A stretch of DNA of 46,297 bases from Alloprevotella sp. OH1205_COT-284. Its GTDB lineage: Bacteria > Bacteroidota > Bacteroidia > Bacteroidales > Bacteroidaceae. This document shows positions 1-8,736 of the stretch, piece after piece (within the stretch, counting starts at the first letter, position 1; every line of letters begins with the position of its first letter). Position numbers and translations under genes: made by a program. Location: the NCBI RefSeq assembly GCF_003859795.1, contig NZ_RQYI01000018.1, positions 1-46,297 of the forward strand, given 5' to 3'. Under the pieces are notes generated by a model. That model made no database searches. It was given only the letters and a program-made list of their open reading frames with translations, and was not told where the DNA came from.

Positions 1-90
1 CCCCGGCCGCGAGGCAAACCCACGGTGTTTTTCATAGATTAGACCCATGAAAAACAAAACTATTTGTTGCACTTCGATTTTGAAAGTACA
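1..90. mobile_element. End of an unidentified insertion sequence
   Basis: TraP similarity stops abruptly at about position 91 (read on the minus strand, after the residues VFEGFM). The remaining 90 bases do not continue the primase. They carry a perfect 9-bp inverted repeat, GTTTTTCAT at 28-36 with ATGAAAAAC at 48-56, like the end of a transposase transcript, and a candidate terminal segment TTTGTTGCACTTCGATTTTG at 63-82. The layout fits the end of an IS inserted in traP, with the window or contig broken inside the repeat. The family is not established; an IS30-type end is a guess. Confidence 0.45.
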
Positions 91-678
91 CATAAAGCCC
101 TCGAATACGGAACATACGTCCGAGCCATTACGCTTCAAGGAAATGTCCTTCGGTGGTATGCAACCCTTGAAAAAGCGGTTGCGCAGTTCCAATCCTCCTG
201 CATTATTACGAAAGCCGATGGCATAATATCGTTTGCCATGCACACGGTATCGGACCTCCTCGCAGTTGGGTATGGCAACGTGGGCATTGATTCCTCGTTC
301 TTCCAGATAACCCAGCAGTCTTCTATTGAATAAGGGACGCTTCCAAATATCCTCAAAGACGGGTTCTTTCTCCACTTTTCTTTGCGGTTGCTCCAAAGCA
401 GGTAGCGGACACGCTCCGCTCTTTGCAATGAAAGCTGCCCGCAGGAGAAAATCACCGCTTCCGATAAACTCTCCCGCCAAGTCGAAGATGTCGCCCCCTT
501 TGCCGATTCCAAAGTCGAACCATACGTTTTTATTCGTATCGACCTTGAACGAGGGTGTCCGTTCCGTGCGGTAAGGGGCATTGTACCAAAGAATGTCGCC
601 TTTTTGCTTTTTGGGCTGAATCCCCATTGCGTTCAGGAAGCCCGCAATGGGGATTTCTCTCATCTGTTGCACGTCCAT
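91..678 (-). pseudogene. traP: TraP, CHC2-type DNA primase, interrupted
   Basis: The minus frame starting at 678 reads MDVQQMREIPIAGFLNAMG and continues with a zinc-finger/primase-like N-terminus (segments GDILWYNAPYRTERTPSFKV and FDFGIGKGGDIFDLAGEF), then the beginning of a Toprim-like domain ending VFEGFM. This matches the TraP primase of Bacteroidetes conjugative transposons, thought to prime the complementary strand in the recipient. The start overlaps the traO stop as TGATG, so the two are probably translationally coupled. After VFEGFM the frame runs into foreign sequence, so the Toprim domain and catalytic acidic residues are lost. Genes normally downstream (traQ, a lysozyme) are not seen because the window ends. 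Confidence 0.8.
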
Positions 679-1262
679 CAGTCCAGCATGATTTTCAGCC
701 CGACACCGTACTGCGTATGGAAACGTCCCGTAGAGCCTCCCCACAGGCAACGCTCCCTGCCATAGAGCAGTAACACGAATCTGTCCGTCAGATAGGTCTC
801 CGTCTGCAAGGTAACGGCACCACCGTAGATAAAGCCGTCCTTATTGCGCAGCGTCGAGCCGTCAAAGAGCCGTTTCTCTCCGCCATTGACCGTCTCATAA
901 CCCGCCAAAGCGGAAATGCCTGCGGAGAGGAAGAAGGTCTTGCTGCCGTCCGAAAGCACACCAAAGAAGAAACCTCCCTCGCCCGTGAACTGCTCCGTAG
1001 GAATACCGCTTTCCCGATAGGGTTCGTATCTACGGAGATACTCCGCCCCGAACACCCATTGGTGTCCGCCTTTCGTGTAGGTGGCAAGCGCAGCCCCGAA
1101 CGAGTATCCTGTCTCATTCTTTGAGGAAGCGGAATAAAAACCGTCCGCCATGCCTGCGGTCAGGCGTATGCCCTTCATCTTGGGCAGACAGCGTTGGGCG
1201 TGTGCCTGCCCTGCAAGGAGGGCAAGCATCACGATAAACAGGAAAAACAGATACTTTCTCAT
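678..1262 (-). CDS. traO: Conjugative transposon protein TraO
   Basis: 194 residues. A cleavable signal peptide of about 22 residues (MRKYLFFLFIVMLALLAGQAHAQ) is followed by a glycine- and aromatic-rich sequence with alternating polar/hydrophobic stretches, as in the outer-membrane beta-barrel-like TraO family of Bacteroidetes conjugative transposons. Its role in transfer is probably in the outer-membrane part of the mating channel; the exact function is unknown. It lies one base downstream of traN and overlaps traP by three bases, so it sits deep within the transfer operon. Length and position match the family. Confidence 0.88.
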   Translation of the reverse strand: MRKYLFFLFIVMLALLAGQAHAQRCLPKMKGIRLTAGMADGFYSASSKNETGYSFGAALATYTKGGHQWVFGAEYLRRYEPYRESGIPTEQFTGEGGFFFGVLSDGSKTFFLSAGISALAGYETVNGGEKRLFDGSTLRNKDGFIYGGAVTLQTETYLTDRFVLLLYGRERCLWGGSTGRFHTQYGVGLKIMLD

Positions 1263-1263
1263 A

Positions 1264-2184
1264 CTACTTCACTTTGAGTTCGTCAATTACTCTTGCACGC
1301 ACAAGGTCTTCATTCTCCACGACAAAGGATTGGTGTCTTCCTCCGTTCTTCTCGTGCATCTCCACAATGAGATGCTTGTCGTCGGGGATGGTGAACTTCT
1401 GAAGCGTGAACACCGTGCGGCCGCTCTTCTGTCCCGGCACACAGGTAACATAGTTGTAGGCACGCAGCGGAAGCAGCACCTGCTCCTGCATGGCGGTCTG
1501 CTTGGCGACCTTCTTGTCCACGATCTTGAAAGTGATGAAGTCGATGTCGAACGGTACGTTGGACTTGTTGCGCAGTTCCGTATGGAAGTATAGCAGTCCG
1601 TTGTGCGAGTACACCCCCTTGAGCAGGTACTGAATACCGAAGGACTTGCTGCCGATGTGCTTCACCGTCCGCCTGTCCTCCTTGTGAATGGATTTCATGA
1701 TGAGCCTTACCAGCATCGGGCTTTCGCTTCCGAGTTCCTTGAGATAGACCTCCATCGCGTTGTTCGGACGGTTTACGCCCGAACCGTCGTGGATGAAGTC
1801 CGCCATTTCCACATTCAGAAGCAACGGCTCATTGGCATACTTGACATTGAAGGTGTAAAATGCCCCGTCTTCGGTGATGACGCTCATGTTCGTCTCCTCA
1901 CGGAAGTCCTTGACCGTCGCTTTCACACGGATAACGTTTTCCGCTCCGTCCGCCTTTCCCGCAATGAGATTGGGCGAACCCAAATCGACATAGCGCACGG
2001 CAGACGGAAAGATGATGTGCACCGTCTTGTCGTAGGTGATTTCCAAGCCGTGGGGCGGTATCATCCGCTCGAAGGCAATCTTTCGGGTCAGCCCCTGATA
2101 GAGGTCTCCGCTTGAAGTCGTTTCCTGTGCGTTGGCACAGATTGCGCCCAGCATCAGGGCGATGGCTAAAACTGTTCTTTTCAT
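1264..2184 (-). CDS. traN: Conjugative transposon protein TraN (VirB9-like)
   Basis: 306 residues with an N-terminal signal peptide (cleavage near AICANAQ, residue 20). The body contains the TraN family pattern, including YDKTVHIIFPSAVRYVDLG near residue 50, which resembles the beta-rich VirB9/TrbG fold that forms the outer-membrane core complex of type IV secretion channels together with the VirB10-like TraM. The gene follows traM after a 38-base gap holding the element's recurring CACCACTttAATCCaaaGTAAAA leader. It is one of the best conserved tra genes of this element type. Confidence 0.92.
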   Translation of the reverse strand: MKRTVLAIALMLGAICANAQETTSSGDLYQGLTRKIAFERMIPPHGLEITYDKTVHIIFPSAVRYVDLGSPNLIAGKADGAENVIRVKATVKDFREETNMSVITEDGAFYTFNVKYANEPLLLNVEMADFIHDGSGVNRPNNAMEVYLKELGSESPMLVRLIMKSIHKEDRRTVKHIGSKSFGIQYLLKGVYSHNGLLYFHTELRNKSNVPFDIDFITFKIVDKKVAKQTAMQEQVLLPLRAYNYVTCVPGQKSGRTVFTLQKFTIPDDKHLIVEMHEKNGGRHQSFVVENEDLVRARVIDELKVK

Positions 2185-2208
2185 TTTTACTTTGGATTAA
2201 AGTGGTGA
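2185..2208 (-). repeat. Recurring leader motif before traN
   Basis: On the minus strand the bases directly before the traN ATG read CACCACTTTAATCCAAAGTA followed by AAA. This is one of seven copies of the motif CACCACTAAAATCC(n3)GTAAAA, mostly found just upstream of start codons in this window. Confidence 0.6.
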
Positions 2209-2222
2209 ATAATAAATATGAA

Positions 2223-3584
2223 TTACTTGTTTTCCGGTTGATAGAGCAATACCTTATAGCCTGCCTTCAAATGCACCTTGACGGTACGCATTTTCTTGGC
2301 GAAATACTGACTCGTTCCCTGTATCAGTCCCTTGCCGAGATCGGAGGCAAGCTGTGCCCCCGCATCGGTGGAGATGTTCACGCTGCTGCCTACGGACGTT
2401 CCCATGTTTGCGGCAATCTCCTTGGCGGCACTGCGCTCCATCGAGCCGGGAATGAATATCCCCGCCTGTCCGTCCGTGTCATAGACCGACAGCTCTACGG
2501 GTAGGATGTTCCCGCGATATTCCAGTGAGGTAATGAGTACGTTCAGACGTTCGCCCTGTACCTTTGCCACGCCGACGACAAGGGCATTACGCGGTATCTC
2601 CCTGTTTGACACCTGTATCGGTTCCAAGAGACGGAAACGCACTGTCTGACCTTCCATAACCGTCTGGTTGTTATGCACACAGGCTGAGATGGTGTTTCTC
2701 TCCGTCTGTGAGGCTGTCCCGATAGCAGTTTGAAATAGGAAATTTCTCTCCTTGACATATTCGGAGCGGAAAGTCGAGTCGCTCATCGGCTGCGCCAGAG
2801 CCGACACCACTTGCTCGCTCACAGGGGCAACGGGAAAAGCTGTCGCCTTGCCGTTTCGAGTGGTTGCAACCGCTTTCCTTTCGGAAGCCGTCTCCCCATC
2901 CGAAAGCAATGCCTTACTTGACAATTGCTGTCCACCGCCCGACGGCATATACTTTGCCGCCAACTGATAGGACTTTTCGAGCAGAGCCATCTGGTCGTTT
3001 ACAGTTATGGCAGGCGACTGCTGTTCACTGCTTATGCGGGCTTCTAACTCTGTCAATCGGGCACGCAGTTCCTCTTTTTCAGGGTCTTCTCTCGGTGCCT
3101 CATAGAAACTGCCGAGCGTGCGGTTGATGTCTTGATAGGCGGATGCAGAGGCGTGGAATCCGGCTTGCGAAGCAGCGGTGTGAGAGCCGAAGCCGTTATC
3201 TCTTTCTGATGCGTCTGCCTTCAAAGCCAACTCTTCGGAACTCTGTGCCGGTTGTCCTCCTGTCATTTCACCGAACATGGAACTGAGGCTTTGCATCGCC
3301 TGACTTCGTTCCTGTTCCTTCTGTTCCATTATCTCCTTCTCGTAGGCTTTCTTCTTGTCACCGATCAGTTCGGCTGCCATCGGGTCGGGCACTTCCGTGT
3401 TGAAGCCCTTTACCTGTTTCTCCTCTTCTTTCTTCGAAGGAGCAAAGATGAGCCACATGGAGCCTGCAAAAAGCAGGAACATCAGGGGATAAATGACAAA
3501 CTTCTTTCGCCTTTGTCTCTCTTCCTCCGTCAGCTCAGGTGAGGTGCTCGTATCGGAGGTTGTCTTTCTTTTGAATGGGTACAT
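2223..3584 (-). CDS. traM: Conjugative transposon protein TraM (VirB10-like)
   Basis: 453 residues. A short charged cytoplasmic N-terminus (about 1-28) precedes one membrane segment at roughly 29-48 (KFVIYPLMFLLFAGSMWLIF). A long, low-complexity periplasmic linker rich in E, Q, S and K follows, then a C-terminal domain from about residue 280 (NTISACVHNNQTVMEGQTVR) with the VirB10/TraM fold pattern. Such proteins span from inner to outer membrane and gate the transfer channel. The start overlaps the end of traL by 50 bases. No internal defects are seen. Confidence 0.92.
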   Translation of the reverse strand: MYPFKRKTTSDTSTSPELTEEERQRRKKFVIYPLMFLLFAGSMWLIFAPSKKEEEKQVKGFNTEVPDPMAAELIGDKKKAYEKEIMEQKEQERSQAMQSLSSMFGEMTGGQPAQSSEELALKADASERDNGFGSHTAASQAGFHASASAYQDINRTLGSFYEAPREDPEKEELRARLTELEARISSEQQSPAITVNDQMALLEKSYQLAAKYMPSGGGQQLSSKALLSDGETASERKAVATTRNGKATAFPVAPVSEQVVSALAQPMSDSTFRSEYVKERNFLFQTAIGTASQTERNTISACVHNNQTVMEGQTVRFRLLEPIQVSNREIPRNALVVGVAKVQGERLNVLITSLEYRGNILPVELSVYDTDGQAGIFIPGSMERSAAKEIAANMGTSVGSSVNISTDAGAQLASDLGKGLIQGTSQYFAKKMRTVKVHLKAGYKVLLYQPENK

Positions 3585-3867
3585 AATCGTAATACTTTAA
3601 TAGGTTGATACTGTCGTTGGGATAGAGCCGCCTTACTTCTGGGGCTTCTATATGCTTGATTATCGGTAGCGATTCCTCTTCGGAGTGTCCGTCACAGAAG
3701 ATGCGATACAAACCGTTGAAGAAAACATAGTTGGCAAGGATGGCGAAAAAGAGAAGCATCGTCAGGACGACACACAGCCTCAGATGAGTGGGGATGCGTC
3801 CGCACAGGCGACGGAGTCTTGCCTCCGCTCCCTCTTGCATCATTCGGAACAGACTTTTCTTTTTCAT
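3535..3867 (-). CDS. traL: Conjugative transposon protein TraL
   Basis: 110 residues with one strong membrane segment at about 30-52 (RLCVVLTMLLFFAILANYVFF) and a soluble tail containing YPNDSINLLKYYDYVP. This matches the small TraL protein between traK and traM in Bacteroidetes conjugative transposons, an inner-membrane component of unknown precise role. It overlaps traK by 4 bases (ATGA type) and traM by 50 bases, showing tight translational coupling. Confidence 0.85.
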   Translation of the reverse strand: MKKKSLFRMMQEGAEARLRRLCGRIPTHLRLCVVLTMLLFFAILANYVFFNGLYRIFCDGHSEEESLPIIKHIEAPEVRRLYPNDSINLLKYYDYVPIQKKDNLRYEHLT

Positions 3868-4487
3868 CGCTTACGGGTACTGATGTCCTTGTTCTCCACT
3901 ATCTCGAATCCCTCGATATTGAATCCGTTCGGATTGTCGTCGCTGCGGCTCGTATTCAGCAGGCGGCAGATGGTGACGAGACTGCGCTCGGTCACGTTGG
4001 TGGCACGGATAATCATTTGTCGGGCATACGTCCGTACCGCATAGGGATAGCGGTCGAAGTCGCAAAGCACGCTGTCCACCTGCACGACCTGATTGATGTT
4101 TCCCGCCACGATACGGTTGTAATACCCTTTCTCGGAGAAATCCCGATAATAGTTGTAGGCACTCTTGTCCGCCAAGAGCAGCGCACGGGAGATATTCCCC
4201 TCAATGGCACTCTTGTCAGGCGAAAGGGTGAAGAACAACTCATGGAAGCGGCGCACGTGCTCTTTTGCCTCAGCAGGTCTGTTCTGCGACAGATCCTGCG
4301 ACAGGGCGAGCATCAGCGACTTGCCGCCATCCAACACATAGATTTTCTGCCTCTGGGCTTCGGCAAAGGAGTAGGCACTCCATACCGAATAGCCCGCAAG
4401 GGCAGCACACAGGCAGATGACGACCAAGGTAAAGAGGCGTATCTGTCTGAAACTTGTTTCGATATTCTTTAATGACTTAAATTCCAT
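3864..4487 (-). CDS. traK: Conjugative transposon protein TraK (VirB8-like)
   Basis: 207 residues. One N-terminal membrane segment (about 17-38, RLFTLVVICLCAALAGYSVW) precedes a periplasmic domain. This topology and the sequence (for example YYRDFSEKGYYNRIVAGNIN) match the TraK family, considered the VirB8-like inner-membrane assembly factor of this transfer machine. It lies six bases downstream of traJ and overlaps traL by 4 bases. Confidence 0.9.
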   Translation of the reverse strand: MEFKSLKNIETSFRQIRLFTLVVICLCAALAGYSVWSAYSFAEAQRQKIYVLDGGKSLMLALSQDLSQNRPAEAKEHVRRFHELFFTLSPDKSAIEGNISRALLLADKSAYNYYRDFSEKGYYNRIVAGNINQVVQVDSVLCDFDRYPYAVRTYARQMIIRATNVTERSLVTICRLLNTSRSDDNPNGFNIEGFEIVENKDISTRKR

Positions 4488-4493
4488 AGTTTT

Positions 4494-5594
4494 TTAGTTT
4501 TGTTCCGATGGTTCGGATGATTGGTTTCCTCCCCGATGAAATAATTTCCCGGCTATCTCTCTTCCCTTGCTCCCTGCATAGTTCATCATGTTTCGTGCGT
4601 GTCCTCCGGCGAAACCGCCAATGGCTCCACCTACGGCACCTGCGATACCGGCGCCCTTTGCTGCAGCAAGTCCCACGTTCTTGCCGTAGTTACCTGCACC
4701 TCCTGCCTGTATCACCCAGCCCGCAACGGTCGGAATGGTAAAGTAACCGATAATACCGATAATCATGAAGACAAGGTACACGCCGTTCGAGGCATCTATC
4801 GTGTAGGTAGGGTCGTTTTGCAACTGTGTGATGTCGTGCTTGAGCATCAGTTCCTGTATCTTGGCCAGCATCGAGCTGAACAAGTCCGCCACCGGCAGCC
4901 ACAGATAGATGGAGATATACCTCGTAAACCACTGCGTGAGGGTACTCTGAAAACCGTCCCACACGGAGATGGCAAAGGCTATCGGTCCCAAGATGGAGAG
5001 GACAATCAGGAAGAATGTCCGAAGCGTGTCAATAAGCAGAGCGGCAGCGGCGAAAAGCAGTTCTAAAAGTTCCCGCACCATATTGCGAATCGATTTCTTC
5101 AGATTATACATACCTCGCTCCACATACATCCCCGCCATCGTTGCCATGTCCGAGGGAGCGATACCGAGTTCATCCAGTTTCTTGTCGAACTCCTCGTTGC
5201 TGACCAAATAGGCTGTTTCGGGATTTTTCACCATCGCCTCGTACTCCAGCTTGTCCCGTAACTTGCGGTATTCGTCCAAGCTGAAGGTCTGCTTTTCGAG
5301 CATCTTGTGTGTACCCTGTACAATGGGACTGAGCACTCCGTTGATGGTGTCCAAGACCATCGGGAAAAAGAGGATACAGAGACCGAGCGCAAACGGACGG
5401 AGCAACGGATAGACGTCAATGGGTTCGGCACGGGCAAGCGTCTGCCATACCCGAAGTGCCACATAGAAGAGTGCGCCCAAGCCCGCAATGCCTTTGGCGA
5501 CGCCTATCATGTCGCCGCACATCGGCATCATCTCCGTATAAAGAGTACGGAGAACTTGGTGCAGGTTGTCAAATTCCGCTCCCATACCTACCAA
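4494..5594 (-). CDS. traJ: Conjugative transposon protein TraJ (VirB6/TrbL-like)
   Basis: 366 residues with several hydrophobic segments, including KGIAGLGALFYVALRVWQTL, LLRPFALGLCILFFPMVL, LLFAAAALLIDTLRTFFLI, a segment with GPIAFAISVWDGF, and YLVFMIIGIIGYFTIPTVAG. The glycine/alanine-rich tail (AKGAGIAGAVGGAIGGFAGG) is common in the family. TraJ is the polytopic inner-membrane channel component equivalent to VirB6/TrbL. The start overlaps the 3' end of traI by seven bases. Confidence 0.92.
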   Translation of the reverse strand: MVGMGAEFDNLHQVLRTLYTEMMPMCGDMIGVAKGIAGLGALFYVALRVWQTLARAEPIDVYPLLRPFALGLCILFFPMVLDTINGVLSPIVQGTHKMLEKQTFSLDEYRKLRDKLEYEAMVKNPETAYLVSNEEFDKKLDELGIAPSDMATMAGMYVERGMYNLKKSIRNMVRELLELLFAAAALLIDTLRTFFLIVLSILGPIAFAISVWDGFQSTLTQWFTRYISIYLWLPVADLFSSMLAKIQELMLKHDITQLQNDPTYTIDASNGVYLVFMIIGIIGYFTIPTVAGWVIQAGGAGNYGKNVGLAAAKGAGIAGAVGGAIGGFAGGHARNMMNYAGSKGREIAGKLFHRGGNQSSEPSEQN

Positions 5595-6217
5595 TACCTT
5601 TCGTTATCCGTTCCATAGAGCGAGAGCACCCGGTCGGTGTCCTGCTGTTTCTTGGCTCTGAGATAGCTCACGGAGATGTTCTTGTTCGTGTAGTAACGCA
5701 CGAGATTGCGGTAGTCCCGTACCTCCTTGTAGCAGCGATCCACCACGTCCATACGCTCCTTGTCGGTCATCTTCAGCGTGGTGATGTTCACCACCTGCTT
5801 CAGTTCCTTGAGCAGGTTGTTGCTTTCTCCGAGCAGTTTGGTATAGCCGTTGGCGATGGCAACCAGCTCCTCCGGGCGGAAGTTCGGGTCGGAGAGCATC
5901 TTTTTGTAGTTGTTCACATAGATGTCGGAGATTTCCCCGACCATCAGGATGGTCTCTTTCACCCGTTGGGCATCCCGCACGAGGTCGTTCACCTTTTTCA
6001 GGGCATCGTAGTACTTCTTGCTCTCATTATAGAGTTTCTCCACCTCCTTGAAGTTGTCGAGCGTGTTTTTGACCGTCTTGGAGGTCTGCACGATCTCCTT
6101 GGTCGTGTTGATGATGCTCTGTGCAAGGTTGGTAGGGTCAGTGACTACCCATTGAGCGTGTGCGTTGCCTGCCAAGAGGCAACCGCACGTGATAAGCATT
6201 AAAATTCTCTTTCTCAT
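5588..6217 (-). CDS. traI: Conjugative transposon protein TraI (VirB5-like, DUF4141)
   Basis: 209 residues from the chosen start MRKRILMLITCGCLLAGNAHA, which gives a clear signal peptide ending around residue 21. A longer frame to 6421 has no start context, is arginine-rich and lies opposite the traG end, so it was not used. The mature part is helical and charged (TTKEIVQTSKTVKNTLDNFK and onward), like the periplasmic VirB5/TrbJ-type pilus-tip proteins. The ATG is directly preceded by the element's recurring leader motif. Confidence 0.88.
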   Translation of the reverse strand: MRKRILMLITCGCLLAGNAHAQWVVTDPTNLAQSIINTTKEIVQTSKTVKNTLDNFKEVEKLYNESKKYYDALKKVNDLVRDAQRVKETILMVGEISDIYVNNYKKMLSDPNFRPEELVAIANGYTKLLGESNNLLKELKQVVNITTLKMTDKERMDVVDRCYKEVRDYRNLVRYYTNKNISVSYLRAKKQQDTDRVLSLYGTDNERYW

Positions 6218-6240
6218 TTTACGTTGGATTTTAGTGTGAT
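6218..6240 (-). repeat. Recurring leader motif before traI
   Basis: Minus strand reads ATCACACTAAAATCCAACGT then AAA directly before the traI ATG. This is a close copy of the CACCACTAAAATCC(n3)GTAAAA motif seen before traN, mobA, topB and others. Confidence 0.6.
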
Positions 6241-6249
6241 TATTCTTTA

Positions 6250-8736
6250 CTATTCTTCTTCGGCGAGCTGCCTGACGGCAAGCTCCATGTTTCCGCCGAG
6301 TTGCCCGGCACGGGCGAGCACGCGCATCTTCTCGGTCTCTTCTGTCGTGTAGGTAAGGTATTCGGCTTTCGACACTTCGGTGGCATAGACGGCGGACTGC
6401 ACGCCACCGAGTCCGATCCACACCTCCTTGTACGACCGTGTGGCATCGTTGCTCTGGTTGATGGAGAGTATCTGTCCCCGTTCCTTGTCCGTCAATCCCA
6501 AGAGTGCCTGTATCTGATCGAACTTGTTCATGTACTTGCGCTGGTCAAGCAGTATCTTGCAGTCGGAATTGTTGATGATGGACTCCTTGACTACGGGAGA
6601 GGAGATGATGTCGTCCACCTCCTGTGTCACCACGACCGCCTCGCCGAAGAACTTTCTTACCGTCTTGTAGAGGTATTTTATATACCCTGCCATATTCGCA
6701 GACGCAATAGCCTTCCAAGCCTCTTCGATAAGGATGACCTTCCGTATTCCTTTCAATCGTCGCATCTTGTTGATGAACAGCTCCATAATGATGATGGTCG
6801 TGATGGGGAATAGGATGGGATGATCCTTTATCGCATCAATCTCGAAGACGATAAAGCGGGCGTTAAGCAGGTCAAGCTGCTTGTCCGAGTTCAGCAGATA
6901 GTCGTACTCTCCACCCTTGTAGTACGGCTCCAGCACGTTGAGAAAATTGGCCAAGTCAAAATCCTTTTCCCTGACTTTTTTCTCACGAAGCAGAGCCGAG
7001 TAATCGGTGGTGAGGTATTCGTAAAAGCTGTTGAACGAGGGTACGATGCCGTCGTCCGTCTTGATGCGCTCGATAAAGAGCGACACGGCATTGGAGAGGG
7101 CGACCTCCTCCGAACGGGTGGCAGGCTCGTTGTCCTTTTTCCAGAGGGTCAGCAGCAGGGTTTTGATGCTCTCCCGCTTCTCCACATCGAATACCTTATC
7201 CGTCGTATAGAACGGATTGAAGCTGATGGGACTCTCATCGGAATAGGTGAAGTAGACCCCATCCTCGCCCTGTGTCTTGTGGCGTATCATCTCGCACAAG
7301 CCCTGATAGCTGTTTCCCGTGTCCACCAATACGATATGGGTGTTCTGTTCCCAGTACTGCCTCAAGAGGTGGTTGGTGAAGAACGACTTGCCTGAACCTG
7401 AAGGACCCAAGATGAACTTGTTTCGGTTCGTGATGATGCCTTGCTTCATCGGCAGGTCAGAAATATCCAAATGAATCGGCTTGCCGCTACGGTCTGCCAT
7501 CTTGATGCCGAACGGCGAGAGTGAATCACGGTAGTTGGTCTCCTCGTTGAAAAAGCAGACCGCCTGCTCGATGAACGTGTAAAAGCTTTCTTCCGCGGGG
7601 AAGTCGGCTTCATTGCCGGGAATGCCCGCCCAAAAGAGCGTCGGCACATCTACCGTGTTGTGTCGTGGCTTGCACTCCATCAGTGCGAGCTGGCTGCCCA
7701 CGTCGTTGCGAATACGGCAGAGTTCCTCCTCGTCCTCGCTCCACGCCAAGACATTGCAATGGCAGCGGACAGAGGTAAGCCCGAAGCTGTGCGCCTCGTT
7801 CAGGTACTCGTCGATCCATTGCTTGTTGATTTGATTGGAGCGGCTGTAACGGGAGAGCGAGTGCATGTTCCGTGCGTTCTTCTCGAAGCGTTGCAGGTTC
7901 TCCGCACTGTCATCAATCAGCACATACTGGTTGTAGATATGGCTGCACGGCAACAACAGCCCCACGGGAGCGGCAAAGGAAAGGCGGCAGTCGCTGCGGT
8001 CGGTGGAGAGACGTTCGTAACGCATATCCGTACCTACCAGTCCGGGCAGGTCTTCCGTATCGGAGAGGGTATGCAGGCAGAGTCGTTTGTCGCCGATACG
8101 CATCCGGTCGGCTCTCAGGTCGATGTCCTCCAAGACCGTCGTGTCGGAAAGGGAGAGCGAGAAATACTTCTCTATCAGTCCCGGTTTTTCCTCCGTGCCG
8201 ACAATTTCTTCGTCCGTCAATCGAGTAAGGTGGACAAAACCGCTTTCGTTCATAATCCGCTCAAACTGCTCGGTCGCTTCGATGAACTTGCGGGCGGTAT
8301 CCCTGTCTCGTACCTCCTTGGGGATGATGTGCCCACGGCAGAGCGTGGAAAAATTACTCTGCTGCCGGCTACGGTTCTTGGTCGTCTTGGTCAGGAACAG
8401 GTAGCAGGCGTGGTTCAGGAAGGGTCGCTCGTTGAAGTGTCGCTCGAAACTGCGGGAGAGGAAACTCATATTCTCCTTCTGCAAGTCAGGACGATAGTCC
8501 TCCTTGACAAACCAGTCCTGCTTGTGTACGACACTGTAGGTCGGCAAGACCTTGATAGCCTTCACCCAAGCCGAGTGGATGGCGGCATACTCCGCGCTCG
8601 TTACCGTATAGAGTTCTGGCAAGTCCACACGGAAGGCGACCGTGATGTCGGCATCCTTTGAGAGGATGCAGCTCTCTTCGACGGCAAGCAGCGGGAAGCG
8701 GTTCTCCAGCGTGGTGGCTTTCAGTACGTTTCTCAT
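6250..8736 (-). CDS. traG: TraG, VirB4-like conjugation ATPase
   Basis: 828 residues. The Walker A motif GPSGSGKSFFTNHLL lies at about residues 441-455, and a Walker B-like segment KVILIEEAWKAIA near 660-672. Downstream comes VVTQEVDDIISSPVVKESII, the conserved region of VirB4/TraG ATPases. The N-terminal 400 residues are the typical VirB4 N-domain. This inner-membrane-associated ATPase powers pilus/channel assembly and substrate transfer. Its start overlaps traF by 4 bases (ATGA). Length matches the family, with no visible defect. Confidence 0.95.
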   Translation of the reverse strand: MRNVLKATTLENRFPLLAVEESCILSKDADITVAFRVDLPELYTVTSAEYAAIHSAWVKAIKVLPTYSVVHKQDWFVKEDYRPDLQKENMSFLSRSFERHFNERPFLNHACYLFLTKTTKNRSRQQSNFSTLCRGHIIPKEVRDRDTARKFIEATEQFERIMNESGFVHLTRLTDEEIVGTEEKPGLIEKYFSLSLSDTTVLEDIDLRADRMRIGDKRLCLHTLSDTEDLPGLVGTDMRYERLSTDRSDCRLSFAAPVGLLLPCSHIYNQYVLIDDSAENLQRFEKNARNMHSLSRYSRSNQINKQWIDEYLNEAHSFGLTSVRCHCNVLAWSEDEEELCRIRNDVGSQLALMECKPRHNTVDVPTLFWAGIPGNEADFPAEESFYTFIEQAVCFFNEETNYRDSLSPFGIKMADRSGKPIHLDISDLPMKQGIITNRNKFILGPSGSGKSFFTNHLLRQYWEQNTHIVLVDTGNSYQGLCEMIRHKTQGEDGVYFTYSDESPISFNPFYTTDKVFDVEKRESIKTLLLTLWKKDNEPATRSEEVALSNAVSLFIERIKTDDGIVPSFNSFYEYLTTDYSALLREKKVREKDFDLANFLNVLEPYYKGGEYDYLLNSDKQLDLLNARFIVFEIDAIKDHPILFPITTIIIMELFINKMRRLKGIRKVILIEEAWKAIASANMAGYIKYLYKTVRKFFGEAVVVTQEVDDIISSPVVKESIINNSDCKILLDQRKYMNKFDQIQALLGLTDKERGQILSINQSNDATRSYKEVWIGLGGVQSAVYATEVSKAEYLTYTTEETEKMRVLARAGQLGGNMELAVRQLAEEE

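Noticed and set aside
135-581. Open frame on the minus strand opposite other frames in the traP region
   Set aside because: It is a shadow; the true frame from 678 shows the primase motifs.
3819-4472. Long plus-strand frames opposite traK, traJ, traG and the topoisomerase
   Set aside because: They mirror strongly supported genes, lack family patterns and have no start context. They result from GC-biased codons.
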